A DNA stretch of 64,000 bases from Panulirus ornatus (lineage: Eukaryota > Arthropoda > Malacostraca > Decapoda > Palinuridae). Location of the stretch: contig NC_092271.1 of NCBI RefSeq assembly GCF_036320965.1, positions 15,988,096-16,052,095 of the forward strand, given 5' to 3'. The notes below the pieces were generated by a model. It was not told where the DNA came from. It saw nothing but the letters and a program-made list of their open reading frames with translations, and ran no database searches. Of the stretch, positions 32,478 through 44,689 are shown piece by piece; the stretch's first letter is position 1, and the number at the start of each line of letters is the position of its first letter. A program made the translations under genes and the position numbers.

Positions 32478-35400
32478 ATTTTTTTTTTGCTTTGTCGGTC
32501 TCCCGCGTTTGCGAGGTAGCGCAAGGAAACAGACGAAAGAAATGGCCCAACCCACCCCCATGCACATGTATATACATACATCCACACACGCAAATATACA
32601 TACCTACACAGCTTTCCATGGTTTACCCCAGACGCTTCACATGCCCTGATTCAATCCACTGACAGCACGTCAACCCCAGTATACCACATCGATCCAATTC
32701 ACTCTATTCCTTGCCCTCCTTTCACCCTCCTGCATGTTCAGGCCCCAATCACACAAAATCTTTTTCACTCCATCTTTCCACCTCCAATTTGGTCTCCCAC
32801 TTCTCCTCGTTCCCTGCACCTCCGACACACATATCCTCTTGGTCAATCTTTCCTCACTCATTCTCTCCATGTGCCCAAACCATTTCAAAACACCCTCTTC
32901 TGCTCTCTCAACCACGCTCTTTTTATTTCCACACATCTCTCTTACCCTTACGTTACTTACTCGACCAAACCACCTCACACCACACATTGTCCTCAAACAT
33001 CTCATTTCCAGCACATCCATCCTCCTGCGCACAACTCTATCCATAGCCCACGCCTCGCATCCATACAACATTGTTGGAACCACTATTCCTTCAAACATAC
33101 CCATTTTTGCTTTCCGAGATAATGTTCTCGACTTCCACACATTCTTCAAGGCTCCCAGGATTTTCGCCCCCTCCCCCACCCTATGATCCACTTCCGCTTC
33201 CATGGTTCCATCTGCTGCCAGATCCACTCCCAGATATCTAAAACACTTTACTTCCTCCAGTTTTTCTCCATTCAAACTTACCTCCCAATTGACTTGACCC
33301 TCAACCCTACTGTACCTAATAACCTTGCTCTTATTCACATTTACTCTCAGCTTTCTTCTTTCACACACTTTACCAAACTCAGTCACCAGCTTCTGCAGTT
33401 TCTCACATGAATCAGCCACCAGCGCTGTATCATCAGCGAACAACAACTGACTCACTTCCCAAGCTCTCTCATCCACAACAGACTGCATACTTGTCCCTCT
33501 TTCCAAAACTCTTGCATTTACCTCCCTAACAACCCCATCCATAAACAAATTAAACAACCATGGAGACATCACACACCCCTGCCGCAAACCTACATTCACT
33601 GAGAACCAATCACTTTCCTCTCTTCCTACACGTACACATGCCTTACATCCTTGATAAAAACTTTTCACTGCTTCTAACAACTTGCCTCCCACACCATATA
33701 TTCTTAATACCTTCCACAGAGCAACTCTATCAACTCTATCATATGCCTTCTCCAGATCCATAAATGCTACATACAAATCCATTTGCTTTTTTAAGTATTT
33801 CTCACATACATTCTTCAAAGCAAACACCTGATCCACACATCCTCTACCACTTCTGAAACCACACTGCTCTTCCCCAATCTGATGCTCTGTACATGCCTTC
33901 ACCCTCTCTATCAATACCCTCCCATATAATTTCCCAGGAATACTCAACAAACTTATACCTCTGTAATTTGAGCACTCACTCTTATCCCCTTTGCCTTTGT
34001 ACAATGGCACTATGCACACATTCCGCCAATCCTCAGGCACCTCACCATGAGTCATACATGCATTAAATAACCTTACCAACCAGTCAATAATACAGTCACC
34101 CCCTTTTTTAATAAATTCCACTGCAATACCATCCAAACCTGCTGCCTTGCCGGCTTTCATCTTCCGCAAAGCTTTCACTACCTCTTCTCTGCCCACCAAA
34201 CCATTTTCCCTAACCCTCTCACTTTGCACACCACCTCGACCAAAACACCCTACATCTGCCACTCTATCATCAAACACATTCAACAAACCTTCAAAATACT
34301 CACTCCATCTTCTTCTCACATCACCACTACTTGTTATCACCTCCCCATTTGTGCCCTTCACTGAAGTTCCCATTTGCTCCCTTGTCTTACGCACTTTATT
34401 TACCTCCTTCCAGAACATCTTTTTATTCTCCCTAAAATTTAATGATACTCTCTCACCCCAACTCTCATTTGTCCTCTTTTTCACCTCTTGCACCTTTCTC
34501 TTGACCTCCTGTCTCTTTCTTTTATACATCTCCCACTCAATTGCATTTTTTCCCTGCAAAAATCGTCCAAATGCCTCTCTCTTCTCTTTCACTAATAATC
34601 TTACTTCTTCGTCCCACCACTCACTACCCTATCTAATCAACCCACCTCCCACTCTTCTCATGCCACAAGCATCTTTTGCGCAATCCATCACTGATTCCCT
34701 AAATACATCCCATTCCTTCCCCACTCCCCTTACTTCCATTGTTCTCACCTTTTTCCATTCTGTACTCAGTCTCTCCTGGTACTTCCTCACACAAGTCTCC
34801 TTCCCAAGCTCACTTACTCTCACCACCCTCTTCCCCAACATTCACTCTTCTTTTCTGAAAACCCATACAAATCTTCACCTTAGCCTCCACAAGATAATGA
34901 TCAGACATCCCTCCAGTTGCACCTCTCAGCACATTAACATCCAAAAGTCTCTCTTTCACGCGCCTGTCAATTAACACGTAATCCAATAACGCTCTCTGGC
35001 CATCTCTCCTACTTACATACATATACTTATGTATATCTCGCTTTTTAAACCAGGTATTCCCAATCACCAGTCCTTTTTCAGCACATAAATCTACAAGCTC
35101 TTCACCATTTCCATTTACAACACTGAACACCCCATGTATACCAATTATTCCCTCAACTGCCACATTACTCACCTTTGCATTCAAATCACCCATCACTATA
35201 ACCCGGTCTCGTGCATCAAAACCACTAACACACTCATTCAGCTGCTCCCAAAACACTTGCTCTTGATCTTTCTTCTCATGCCCAGGTGCATATGCACCAA
35301 TAATCACCCATCTCTTTCCATCAACTTTCAGTTTTACCTATATTAATCGAGAATTTACTTTCTTACATTCTATCACATACTCCCACAACTCCTGTTTCAG

Positions 35401-35655
35401 GAGTACTGCTACTCCTTCCCTTGCTCTTGTCCTCTCACTAACCCCTGACCTTACTCCCAAGACATTCCCAAACCACTCTTCCCCTTTACCCTTGAGCTTC
35501 GTTTCACTCAGAGCCAAAACATCCAGGTTCCTTTCCTCAAACATACTACCTATCTCTCCTTTTTTCACATCTTGGTTACATCCACGCACATTTAGACACC
35601 CCAGTCTGAGCCTTCGAGGAGGATGAGCACTCCCCACGTGACTCCTTCTTCTGTT
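32478..35655 (-). mobile_element. full-length RTE, broken reading frame
   Basis: Antisense. The T-run at 32478-32487 abuts the A-run of the previous copy. Short 3' UTR; RT 34592-32670 open (640 codons). The linker and endonuclease are split by frameshifts at about 34600-34640 and 34810-34841 and by a stop at about 35340. The upstream frame reads CLNVRGCNQD before MFEERN. The 5' UTR is cut at GAAACAGAAGAAGG, next to a SINE. Confidence 0.9.
32670..34592 (-). CDS. RTE RT ORF (partial, intact RT)
   Basis: 640 codons, open from KREAFGRFLQG to the final VVYWG-stop. RT motifs are intact: [65 protein letters not shown]. The C-terminal [13 protein letters not shown] and [10 protein letters not shown] are present. 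The endonuclease part is in other frames upstream. Confidence 0.88.
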   Translation of the reverse strand: MKEKREAFGRFLQGKNAIEWEMYKRKRQEVKRKVQEVKKRTNESWGERVSLNFRENKKMFWKEVNKVRKTREQMGTSVKGTNGEVITSSGDVRRRWSEYFEGLLNVFDDRVADVGCFGRGGVQSERVRENGLVGREEVVKALRKMKAGKAAGLDGIAVEFIKKGGDCIIDWLVRLFNACMTHGEVPEDWRNVCIVPLYKGKGDKSECSNYRGISLLSIPGKLYGRVLIERVKACTEHQIGEEQCGFRSGRGCVDQVFALKNVCEKYLKKQMDLYVAFMDLEKAYDRVDRVALWKVLRIYGVGGKLLEAVKSFYQGCKACVRVGREESDWFSVNVGLRQGCVMSPWLFNLFMDGVVREVNARVLERGTSMQSVVDERAWEVSQLLFADDTALVADSCEKLQKLVTEFGKVCERRKLRVNVNKSKVIRYSRVEGQVNWEVSLNGEKLEEVKCFRYLGVDLAADGTMEAEVDHRVGEGAKILGALKNVWKSRTLSRKAKMGMFEGIVVPTMLYGCEAWAMDRVVRRRMDVLEMRCLRTMCGVRWFGRVSNVRVREMCGNKKSVVERAEEGVLKWFGHMERMSEERLTKRICVSEVQGTRRSGRPNWRWKDGVKKILCDWGLNMQEGERRARNRVNWIDVVYWG

Positions 35656-35890
35656 TCCCTGGGGATAGGGGATTAAGAATACTTCCCACGTATTCCCTGT
35701 GTGTCGTAGAAGGCGACTAAAAGGGGAGGGAGCGGGGGTCTGGAAATCCTCCCCTCTCGTTTTTTTTTTAATTTTCCAAAAGAAGGAACAGAGGGGGGCC
35801 AGGTGAGGATATTCCACAAAGGCCCAGTCCTCTGTTCTTAACGCTAAATCGCTAATGCAGGAAATGGCGAATAGTTTAAAAGAAAAAAGA
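35656..35890 (+). mobile_element. RTE-derived SINE-like element
   Basis: A sense copy (CCCTGGGGATAGGGGATTAA head to GCAGGAAATGGCGAATAGTT tail), with TA tract 35896-35912, inserted at the 5' edge of the previous LINE. Confidence 0.85.
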
Positions 35891-35912
35891 AAGAATATAT
35901 ATATATATATAT

Positions 35913-37910
35913 ATTTTTTTTTTTTTATACCTCGTCGCTGTCTCCCGCGTTTGCGAGGTAGCGCAAGGAAACAGACGAAAGAAATGGCCCAACCCCCCCC
36001 ATACACATGTACATACATACGTCCACACACGCAAATATACATACCTACACAGCTTTCCATGGTTTACCCCGGACGCTTCACATGCCTTGATTCAATCCAC
36101 TGACAGCACGTCAACCCCTGTATACCACATCGCTCCAATTCACTCTATTCCTTGCCCTCCTTTCACCCTCCTGCATGTTCAGGCCCCGATCACACAAAAT
36201 CCTTTTCACTCCATCTTTCCACCTCCAATTTGGTCTCCCTCTTCTCCTCGTTCCCTCCACCTCCGACACATATATCCTCTTGGTCAATCTTTCCTCACTC
36301 ATTCTCTCCATGTGCCCAAACCACTTCAAAACACCCTCTTCTGCTCTCTCAACCACGCTCTTTTTATTTCCACACATCTCTCTTACCCTTACGTTACTTA
36401 CTCGATCAAACCACCTCACACCACACATTGTCCTCAAACATCTCATTTCCAGCACATCCATCCTCCTGCGCACAACTCTATCCATAGCCCACGCCTCGCA
36501 ACCATACAACATTGTTGGAACCACTATTCCTTCAAACATACCCATTTTTGCTTTCCGGGATAATGTTCTCGACTTCCACACATTTTTCAAGGCTCCCAAA
36601 ATTTTTGCCCCCTCCCCCACCCTATGATCCACTTCCGCTTCCATGGTTCCATCCGCTGACAGATCCACTCCCAGATATCTAAAACACTTCACTTCCTCCA
36701 GTTTTTCTCCATTCAAACTCACCTCCCAATTGACTTGACCCTCAACCCTACTGTACCTAATAACCTTGCTCTTATTCACATTTACTCTTAACTTTCTTCT
36801 TCCACACACTTTACCAAACTCCGTCACCAGCTTCTGCAGTTTCTCACATGAATCCGCCACCAGCGCTGTATCATCAGCGAACAACAACTGACTCACTTCC
36901 CAAGCTCTCTCATCCCCAACAGACTTCATACTTGCCCCTCTTTCCAAGACTCTTGCATTTACCTCCCTAACAACCCCATCCATAAACAAATTAAACAACC
37001 ATGGAGACATCACACACCCCTGCCGCAAACCTACATTCACTGAGAACCAATCACTTTCCTCTCTTCCTACACGTACACATGCCTTACATCCTCGATAAAA
37101 ACTTTTCACTGCTTCTAACAACTTGCCTCCCACACCATATATTCTTAATACCTTCCACAGAGCATCTCTATCAACTCTATCATATGCCTTCTCCAGATCC
37201 ATAAATGCTACATACAAATCCATTTGCTTTTCTAAGTATTTCTCACATACATTCTTCAAAGCAAACACCTGATCCACACATCCTCTACCACTTCTGAAAC
37301 CACACTGCTCTTCCCCAATCTGATGCTCTGTACATGCCTTCACCCTCTCAATCAATACCCTCCCATATAATTTACCAGGAATACTCAACAAACTTATACC
37401 TCTGTAATTTGAGCACTCACTCTTATCCCCTTTGCCTTTGTACAATGGCACTATGCACGCATTCCGCCAATCCTCAGGCACCTCACCATGAGTCATACAT
37501 ACATTAAATAACCTTACCAACCAGTCAACAATACAGTCACCCCCTTTTTTTATAAATTCCACTGCAATACCATCCAAACCTGCTGCCTTGCCGGCTTTCA
37601 TCTTCCGCAAAGCTTTTACTACCTCTTCTCTGTTTACCAAATCATTTTCCCTAACCCTCTCACTTTGCACACCACCTCGACCAAAACACCCTATATCTGC
37701 CACTCTGTCATCAGACACATTCAACAAACCTTCAAAATACTCATTCCATCTCCTTCTCACATCACCACTACTTGTTATCACCTCCCCATTTACGCCCTTC
37801 ACTGAAGTTCCCATTTGCTCCCTTGTCTTACGCACCCTATTTACCTCCTTCCAGAACATCTTTTTATTCTCCCTAAAATTTACTGATAGTCTCTCACCCC
37901 AACTCTCATT
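35913..37910 (-). mobile_element. young 5'-truncated RTE
   Basis: Antisense copy with short 3' UTR and an uninterrupted RT frame. 36111-37905 is the RTE part: NESWGERLSVNFRENKKMFW to VVYRG-stop. Truncated at NESWGERL. It is very similar to the 4256-7579 and 26754-28952 copies. Confidence 0.92.
36111..37905 (-). CDS. RTE reverse transcriptase ORF, uninterrupted
   Basis: About 597 codons with complete RT and C-terminal region and no frameshift (motif [13 protein letters not shown], motif [18 protein letters not shown]). The endonuclease is absent through truncation. Upstream the frame runs by chance into the tails of the neighbouring insertions, which is not a real N-terminus. Confidence 0.88.
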
Positions 37911-38073
37911 TTTTTTTTGCTTTGTCGCTGTCTCCTGCGTTTGCGAGGTAGCACAAGGAAACAGACGAAAGAAATGGCCCAACCCACCCTCATACACACA
38001 CGTCCACACACACAAACACACACACCCACACAGCCCTCCATGGTCCACCCCATATATATATATATATATATAT
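37911..38073 (-). mobile_element. RTE 3'-tail fragment with (TA)n
   Basis: A T-run, TTTGTCGCTGTCTCCTGCGT tail and CA-rich 3' UTR ending in CCATGGTCCACCCC, then (TA)n to 38073. This is a 140-bp, extremely truncated insertion. Confidence 0.82.
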
Positions 38074-39816
38074 TTGCTTTGTCGCTGTCTCCCGCGTTTG
38101 CGAGGTAGCACAAGGAAACAGACGAAAGAAATGGCCCAACCCACCCCCATGCACATGTATATACATGCGTCCACACACGCAAATATACATACCTACACAG
38201 CTTTCCATGGTTTACCCCAGACGCTTCACATGCCCTGATTCAATCCACTGACAGCACGTCAACCCCGGTATAACACATCGATCCAATTCACTCTATTCCT
38301 TGCCCTCCTTTCACCCTCCTGCATGTTCAGGCCCCGATCACACAAAATCTTTTTCACTCCATCTTTCCACCTCCAATTTGGTCTTCCTCTTCTCGTTCCC
38401 TCCACCTCCGACACATATATCCTCTTGGTCAATCTTTCCTCACTCATTCTCTCTATGTGCCCAAACCATTTCAAAACACACTCTTCTGCTCTCTCAACCA
38501 GGCTCTTTTTATTTCCACACATCTCTCCTACCCTTACGTTACTTACTCGATCAAACCACCTCACACCACACATTGTCCTCAAACATCTCATTTCCAGCAC
38601 ATCCATCCTCCTGCGCGCAACTCTATTCATAGCCCACGCCTCGCAACCATATAACATTGTTGGAACCACTATTCCTTCAAACATACCCATTTTTGCTTTC
38701 CGAGATAATGTTCTTGACTTCCACACATTCTTCAAGGCTCCCAGGATTTTTGCCCCCTCCCCCACCCTATGATCCACTTCCGCTTCCATGGTTCCATCCG
38801 CTGCCAGATCCACTCCCAGATATCTAAAACACTTTACTTCCTCCAGTTTTTCTCCATTCAAACTTACCTCCCAATTGACTTGACCCTCAACCCTACTGTA
38901 CCTAATAACCTTGCTCTTATTCACATTTACTCTTAACTTTCTTCTTTCACACACTTTACCAAACTCAGTCACCAGCTTCTGCAGTTTCTCACATGAATCA
39001 GCCACCAGCTCTGTATCATCAGCGAACAACAACTGACTCACTTCCCAAGCTCTCTCATCCCCAACAGACTTCATACTTGCCCCTCTTTCCAAAACTCTTG
39101 CATTCACCTCCCTAACAACCCCATCCATAAACAAATTAAACAACCATGGAGATATCACACACCCCTGCTGCAAACCTACATTCACTGAGAACCAATCACT
39201 TTCCTCTCTTCCTACACGTACACATGCCTTACATCCTCGATAAAAACTTTTCACTGCTTCTAGCAACTTGCCTCCCACACCATATATTCTTAATACCTTC
39301 CACAGAGCATCTCTATCAACTCTATCATATGCCTTCTCCAGATCCATAAATGCTACATACAAATCCATTTGCTTTTCTAAGTATTTCTCACATACATTCT
39401 TCAAAGCAAACACCTGATCCACACATCCTCTACCACTTCTGAAACCACACTGCTCTTCCCCAATCTGATGCTCTGTACATGCCTTCACCCTCTCAATCAA
39501 TACCCTCCCATATAATTTACCAGGAATACTCAACAAACTTATACCTCTGTAATTTGAGCACTCACTCTTATCCCCTTTGCCTTTGTACATTGGCACTATG
39601 CACGCATTCCGCCAATCCTCAGGCACCTCACCATGAGTCATACATACATTAAATAACCTTACCAACCAGTCAATAATACAGTCACCCCCTTTTTTTAATA
39701 AATTCCACTGCAATACCATCCAAACCTGCTGCCTTGCCGGCTTTCATCTTCCGCAAAGCTTTTACTACCTCTTCTCTGTTTACCAAATCATTTTCCCTAA
39801 CCCTCTCACTTTGCAT
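38074..39816 (-). mobile_element. 5'-truncated RTE
   Basis: Antisense copy with short 3' UTR and RT. The frame 39719-38259 is open for 486 codons. Upstream it is shifted by one base in a T-run (39684-39696), with [16 protein letters not shown] in the other frame. Truncated at MQSERVREN. Confidence 0.9.
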
Positions 39817-40085
39817 ATATTCATACTTCCACATATTCCCTGCGTGTTGTAGGTGACTAAAAGGGGAGGAAGCGGGAGGCTGCAAATCCTGCCCTCTCGT
39901 TTTTAATTTTCCAGAAGAAGGAACAGAGAAGGGGGCCAAGTGAGGATATTTCCTCAAGGGATCAATCCTCTGTTCTTAATGCTACCCCGTTGACATGGGA
40001 AATGGCGAATAGTATGAAAAAATATATATTTTTTTCATACATATTCGCCATTTCCCACATCAGCAAGCTCGTGTCAAGAACAGAT
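39817..40085 (+). mobile_element. RTE-derived SINE-like element plus antisense tail scrap
   Basis: 39825-40022: sense SINE lacking the first bases of its head, tail GGGAAATGGCGAATAGTATG, A-run. 40033-40085: an antisense SINE tail fragment (TTTTTTCATACATATTCGCC). The two are tail to tail. Confidence 0.78.
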
Positions 40086-40139
40086 GTATTATCATTATTA
40101 TTCTTCTTATTATTATTATCATTACTTTTATTTTATCTA

Positions 40140-41374
40140 TCTTTTTTAAATATACATACTTGCTGTTTCCCGTATCAGCAAAGTAACACCAGGAAACAGA
40201 TGAAGAATGGCCCATCTACTCATATACACATAAACGCCCACATATGCACATATACATATCAAAATATACATCCCCATACCCAAACATTACATACATACAC
40301 ATGTTGGAAAGGATCACAATTTTGCACGTGATCAAGATATTCCTATGAGTCCATGGGGAAAATGAAACATAATAAGTTCCCAAGCGCACTTTCATGTAAT
40401 AATCACATCATCAGGGGAGACACAAGAGAGAAATATAAGTCAGTTGATATACATTGAAGAGACGAAGCTAGGGCGTCCTAGCTTCATCTCTTCGATGTAT
40501 ATCAACTGACATATTTCTCTCTTTTGTCTCCCCTGATGATGTGATTATGACAAGAAAGTGCACTTGGGAACTTATCGGGTTTCATTTTCCCCATGGACTC
40601 GTAGGAATACATACACATGTACATATTCACACTTGCTTGCCTTCATCCATTCATTTCACTACCCTGCCACAGAGGAAATAACATTGCTACCCCACCACTT
40701 CAGCGAGGTACCATCAGGAAACAGATGAAGAATGGCCCATCCACTCATATACACATAAATGCCCATACATGCACATATACATATCAATATAAACACATAT
40801 ACACATGCAAAGACATACACATATATACACATGTACATATTTATACTTGCTTGGTTTCATCCATTCCTGTCGCTACCCTCCCCACAGGAAACAGCATCAC
40901 TACTCCCTGCTTCAGTGAGATACAGTGCCTGGAAAACAGACAAAAAAGGCCACATTTGTTCACACTCAGTTTCTAGCTGTCATGTGTAATGCACTGAAAC
41001 CACAGCTCCCTATCCACATCCAGGCTCCAGACCTTTCCATGATTTACCCCAAATGCTTCACATACCCTGGTTCAGTCCACTGACATGTTAACCCCAGTAT
41101 ACCACATCGTTCCAATTAACTCCATTCCTTGCATGTCTCTCACCCTCCTGTATGTTCTGACCCTGATTGCTCAAAATCTTTTTCACTCCATCCTTCCATC
41201 TCCAACTTAGTCTCCCACTTCTCCTTGTTCTCATCACACATGTATCCTCACTCATTCTCACCATATGTCCATGCCAATTCAACACACCCTCTTCTGCTCT
41301 ATCAACCACACTCTTTTTATTTTCACACATCTCTTACCCTTTCACTACTTAATCAAACCACTTCACACCACACA
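40140..41374 (-). mobile_element. fossil RTE, long 3' UTR with duplicated block, interrupted by foldback element
   Basis: Antisense tail (TACTTGCTGTTTCCCGTATC), then a 3' UTR whose AACAGATGAAGAATGGCCCA block appears twice (about 40196 and 40718), then RT C-terminus remnants 41030-41374. The foldback element 40304-40606 sits inside it. A (CA)n follows at 41373-41392. Confidence 0.72.
40304..40606. mobile_element. foldback (long inverted repeat) element
   Basis: Arms 40338-40472 and 40477-40609 are inverted copies with about 90% identity by eye, separated by 4 nt; the right arm runs 3 nt into the flanking repeat. They would form a hairpin of about 133 bp. The insertion is bounded by the direct repeat ATACATACACATG (40291-40303, 40607-40619) in a fossil RTE 3' UTR. 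It has no coding capacity. Confidence 0.75.
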
Positions 41375-41392
41375 CACACACACACACACACA

Positions 41393-41644
41393 TATAAAGT
41401 TTTCCTTCATCAAATGAAAGAAATACATGTAAAGCTAAAGGCTAAGTCCAAATAAGTTAGCTAACACAACTTAAAATGTTGTGGTATGGCAAATGAAGTT
41501 AACATGTAGATTGCCTGGCTGAGGCAATGATGGGGTGGTGTTGGTAAGGACGTAAAGGTGGGGTGAGAGTTGTAATGCAAATTCAGTAGATGACACTAAT
41601 CACCACACAGTGTATGGCTACAATCTACATACATATATTTACAC
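41393..41644. other. unique intergenic sequence
   Basis: Nothing recognised. Confidence 0.4.
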
Positions 41645-42590
41645 TTTTTTTCATGCTTGTTTACTGTTTCCTGCATCCGCAAGGTAATGTCAGAAAAAGG
41701 CCATGAAATGGCACTCATTTGCACATATTCTCTTTCTAGCCATCACTTATAATGCATTAAAACCAAAGCCTCACTATCTACAGCCATGCCCCACAGACCC
41801 TTTTGTGATTTTCCATAACCAGTTCATAAGCATTGGTTCAGCCCAGTAACAGCACATCACCCCTGACTACACATCACACCACTTTAACCTAACCTGTGCT
41901 TGCCTCACACCCTCCAAAGTGTTCAGTTTCTGATAACTCAAAGCATCTTGTACCCAATTCTTCCTTCTTATTATCATTATATGTCTCCTATTTGTTCCCT
42001 CCATTTCCAATACATATATCCACTTAGTATGTCTCTCCTCACTCATCCTCTCCATATGTCCAAACCATTTCAGCACAACTTGCTCAGTTTTCTCAAACAT
42101 ACTTGTTACTACTACACCTATCTCTCACAGTGTCATTCCTTAATTGATCAACCCTCCTGACACCACATACCATGCTGTCCTCAAACATTTCATTTCCAAC
42201 ACATTCACCCTCTTCAGTACTCGCATCCACACAACACTGCAAGGTCTACTATACCACGAAACATACCCATCTTTTCCCTCACACATAGTGACCACTTTCC
42301 ACACACTTCACTATGCCAAGAACCTTTGCTATGTCACCCAAAACTGCATCCAATCCACTCTCAGGTATCTAAAGCACTCCATATCCTCCAGGTTTTCTCC
42401 ATAAAACTAATACTTCAAACTGAAATGTATCTCTCCTTTCCTTTCTTTTACTTAAGTCAATTCTCAACTACCTTCTTTTGCAATCACTTCCAAAGTCAGA
42501 CACCACCAGCACCAATTTCTCTTTCAAGTCTGTCACTGAGTTTCATCACTAGCAAACTGCATCTGACTCACCTTCAAGGCCCCGAAACCT
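41645..42590 (-). mobile_element. oldest RTE fossil
   Basis: Antisense: tail-like GTTTCCTGCATCCGCAAGGT, CTTATAATGCATTAAAACCA, then RT C-terminus remnants (42100-41867 reads [19 protein letters not shown]), up to the FADD region at about 42560. It is the most diverged copy that is still readable. Confidence 0.65.
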
Positions 42591-44588
42591 AACAGGATGC
42601 AAACCCAATGGTCACTCCAAAGCTATTGAAATCCTTCCTGGGTATCCTACTCAGGATGCCTGTCAGCCTGCAACCTAACCACATATATATAAATAATGCA
42701 GTAAATGCAGTGAAACTGAAAATTAGGTGTTTGGATAAACACAAGTGTAGTGGTTGGGAAGTACCTACCTGACTTGGGAGTTTATTAAACCCACCTGGGT
42801 ATACAGAGGGTTAGTGATGGCTACGTAGTGGCCAGCACTTCAGTGGTTGTCAAGTTGCATTCCTGTGACCTAGGTAACTGACTTTTCTTTCTACTTCACA
42901 CAAATGTGAACTGCTGGCACTCTGTCACACTTTTAAAACAATTGACAACACTTAACTCACACAACTTATTCTTCATAACTCTAGATTCTCCTATGGTGAG
43001 TGCTATGTGCTATCCCTACCTTTTGGCAAAATGGTAGATGCAACAGACAGAAGTAGTAGGTAAGAACATTAAGCAGGAGCATGTGGTAAAAAAAAATTAT
43101 GTAAGAGAGAGGATCATTAGGTGGAAGCATAAGGTAGAAGTAGCAGGTTGGAACTTTAGTACACACATTGGGTAAAAGTAGTCGATAAGAACAATTGGTA
43201 GGAACCTCTGGAAATACTGTACTTCAGTTGCCTTCTGCCAGTTGCCTGTTAAAGGCAAGGCACTAAAGGCTACAAAGCAGCACTGGAGTTCAGTTATGGA
43301 AGTACAACTGAAGTGTTACTGGTAACAACAAATATAATGGGAGTGAAGTGTCATTGGTAACAATAAATATTATGAAACAAACTGTCAATCGGGGCCGAAG
43401 TATTGGCCAACCAGTAAATAACCACTGTTTATTTGGGGGGAAATAACATCTATCAGTTTAGTCTAAACATACTCTTTTTTTCTTTTCTTTATGTAACTAA
43501 ATAAAATGGTATCAATACATTCCTTGCACTAGATAAGAGATCCAGACTGGTGTTGTGTGATTTGGAGCTCTTCTTTTCATCCTAAAATTAACATTACAGA
43601 AAAGAAAGATAAAATCACAGAGTGTGGGTTAATCAATGTAAAAATCAGTGAAATAATTGTACAGACCGACAAATACTAATAAAAACTTACCCAACATTTT
43701 GTAGCAATCAAGACTAAAAGAAATAAACCTACATTTCTGTGGGCTACTGTTGGAGGACACATGGAAGCTGGGCTGTGGTGCCAACAGTTGCCTGGGTCGT
43801 GATTACCTAAATACTTTTGTACCAGCTAGTGCAATTCTTAATCATGGGTGTGTCTGGAATATTTCAACTATATCTAAAATTAAGAGAAATTGTGGATGAT
43901 ATGAAAGGTTGAGCAAGGTTTGCTGAGACTTGGTACGTGTTTCAGACAGATTAATTAAAAATCTTTCCTTAAATCTTCTTAGCCCTCCTCACTGCCAGCT
44001 ATTTTCTTTATCGAGGGGAATAAAAAAGAAAACTGTTCAAACCTTGCAGCACGTCTAAATCATTCATACTAACCGTAAGGAGTAAGCTCATACCACTTTC
44101 GTTCTATTCCTTACAGAAAGTGGCAGAGATAAATTGCCACTCCACCTCATAAAAATAACTACCTATATTACTTTTACCAATATTATATGTTGGGTGTGTT
44201 TAAGCTAACTTCTACTCAGTAGAACTTTGATATAAGAAAAAGATAGCAACCAGGTCCTTCACCTATGCCTCTATTGAAACATACTTATTAAGAGGGCATT
44301 TTGAAAAATTAAGAAGCCATTGTATCACCTGTATAACTTACCACAGCTTACTATCTCTCTCGACTCATAAATTTCCCTTTTACCATAGGATTACAGTGAA
44401 CAATACCTTTACCTCATTTTCCACATGCCATCTTCAAGCCGTTCTTTGTATCTATCATGTAATCGTGGGAAATTTTGAGCACAGGTTCTTATTTCTTATC
44501 ACTACATGCAAAAGTTTCACATACCCTGAGTGGACCATTAAGCCCATGGTAAGAATAAGAAAGAAAAAATTGAATTAGATTGCTTTAC
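42591..44588. other. unique intergenic/intronic sequence with GGTAGAAGYA-like degenerate repeat
   Basis: AT-rich, no ORF with coding signature. 43020-43205 contains irregular repeats of a GGTAGAAGYAG / GGTAAGAACATT type motif. If exon 44589-44680 is real, this is part of SKP2 intron 1. Confidence 0.4.
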
Positions 44589-44680
44589 CGTCCCACTTGC
44601 CTTAGAAATGATTTCGGCGCCAAGTTTGTTGACATCCCATCAGCTGAGCAGCGGGAGGCTTGACTCCATCCCAAGCTCAT
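44589..44680 (-). CDS. SKP2: candidate upstream first coding exon of SKP2
   Basis: On the minus strand an ATG at 44680 opens 30 codons plus 2 nt and reaches a donor GTAAAG at 44588. The leftover CG joins in phase with the A at 29308 (after an AG) to make an Arg codon and continue into the SKP2 N-terminal exon. A GC-type donor (AAG/GCAAGT at 44601/44600) would also be in phase. The exon lies in a locally GC-rich patch unlike its AT-rich surroundings. This would add 43 residues (468 aa in total) and create a 15 kb first intron. The acceptor at 29309-29310 has a poor pyrimidine tract, so the alternative is translation from the ATG at 29271. This is inference only. Confidence 0.33.
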
Positions 44681-44689
44681 TTTCAAACG

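Noticed and set aside
36087..36627. Proline/serine/histidine-rich ORFs of 111, 150 and 158 codons repeated at every RTE copy
   Set aside because: They are the antisense of the RTE C-terminal coding region. Their recurrence follows the element and the codon bias of the sense strand; no start context or independent conservation is visible.
36111..38174. 687-codon frame joining cysteine-rich N-terminal sequence to RT
   Set aside because: The N-terminal ~90 codons are 3' tails of two neighbouring insertions read through by chance into a truncated RTE.
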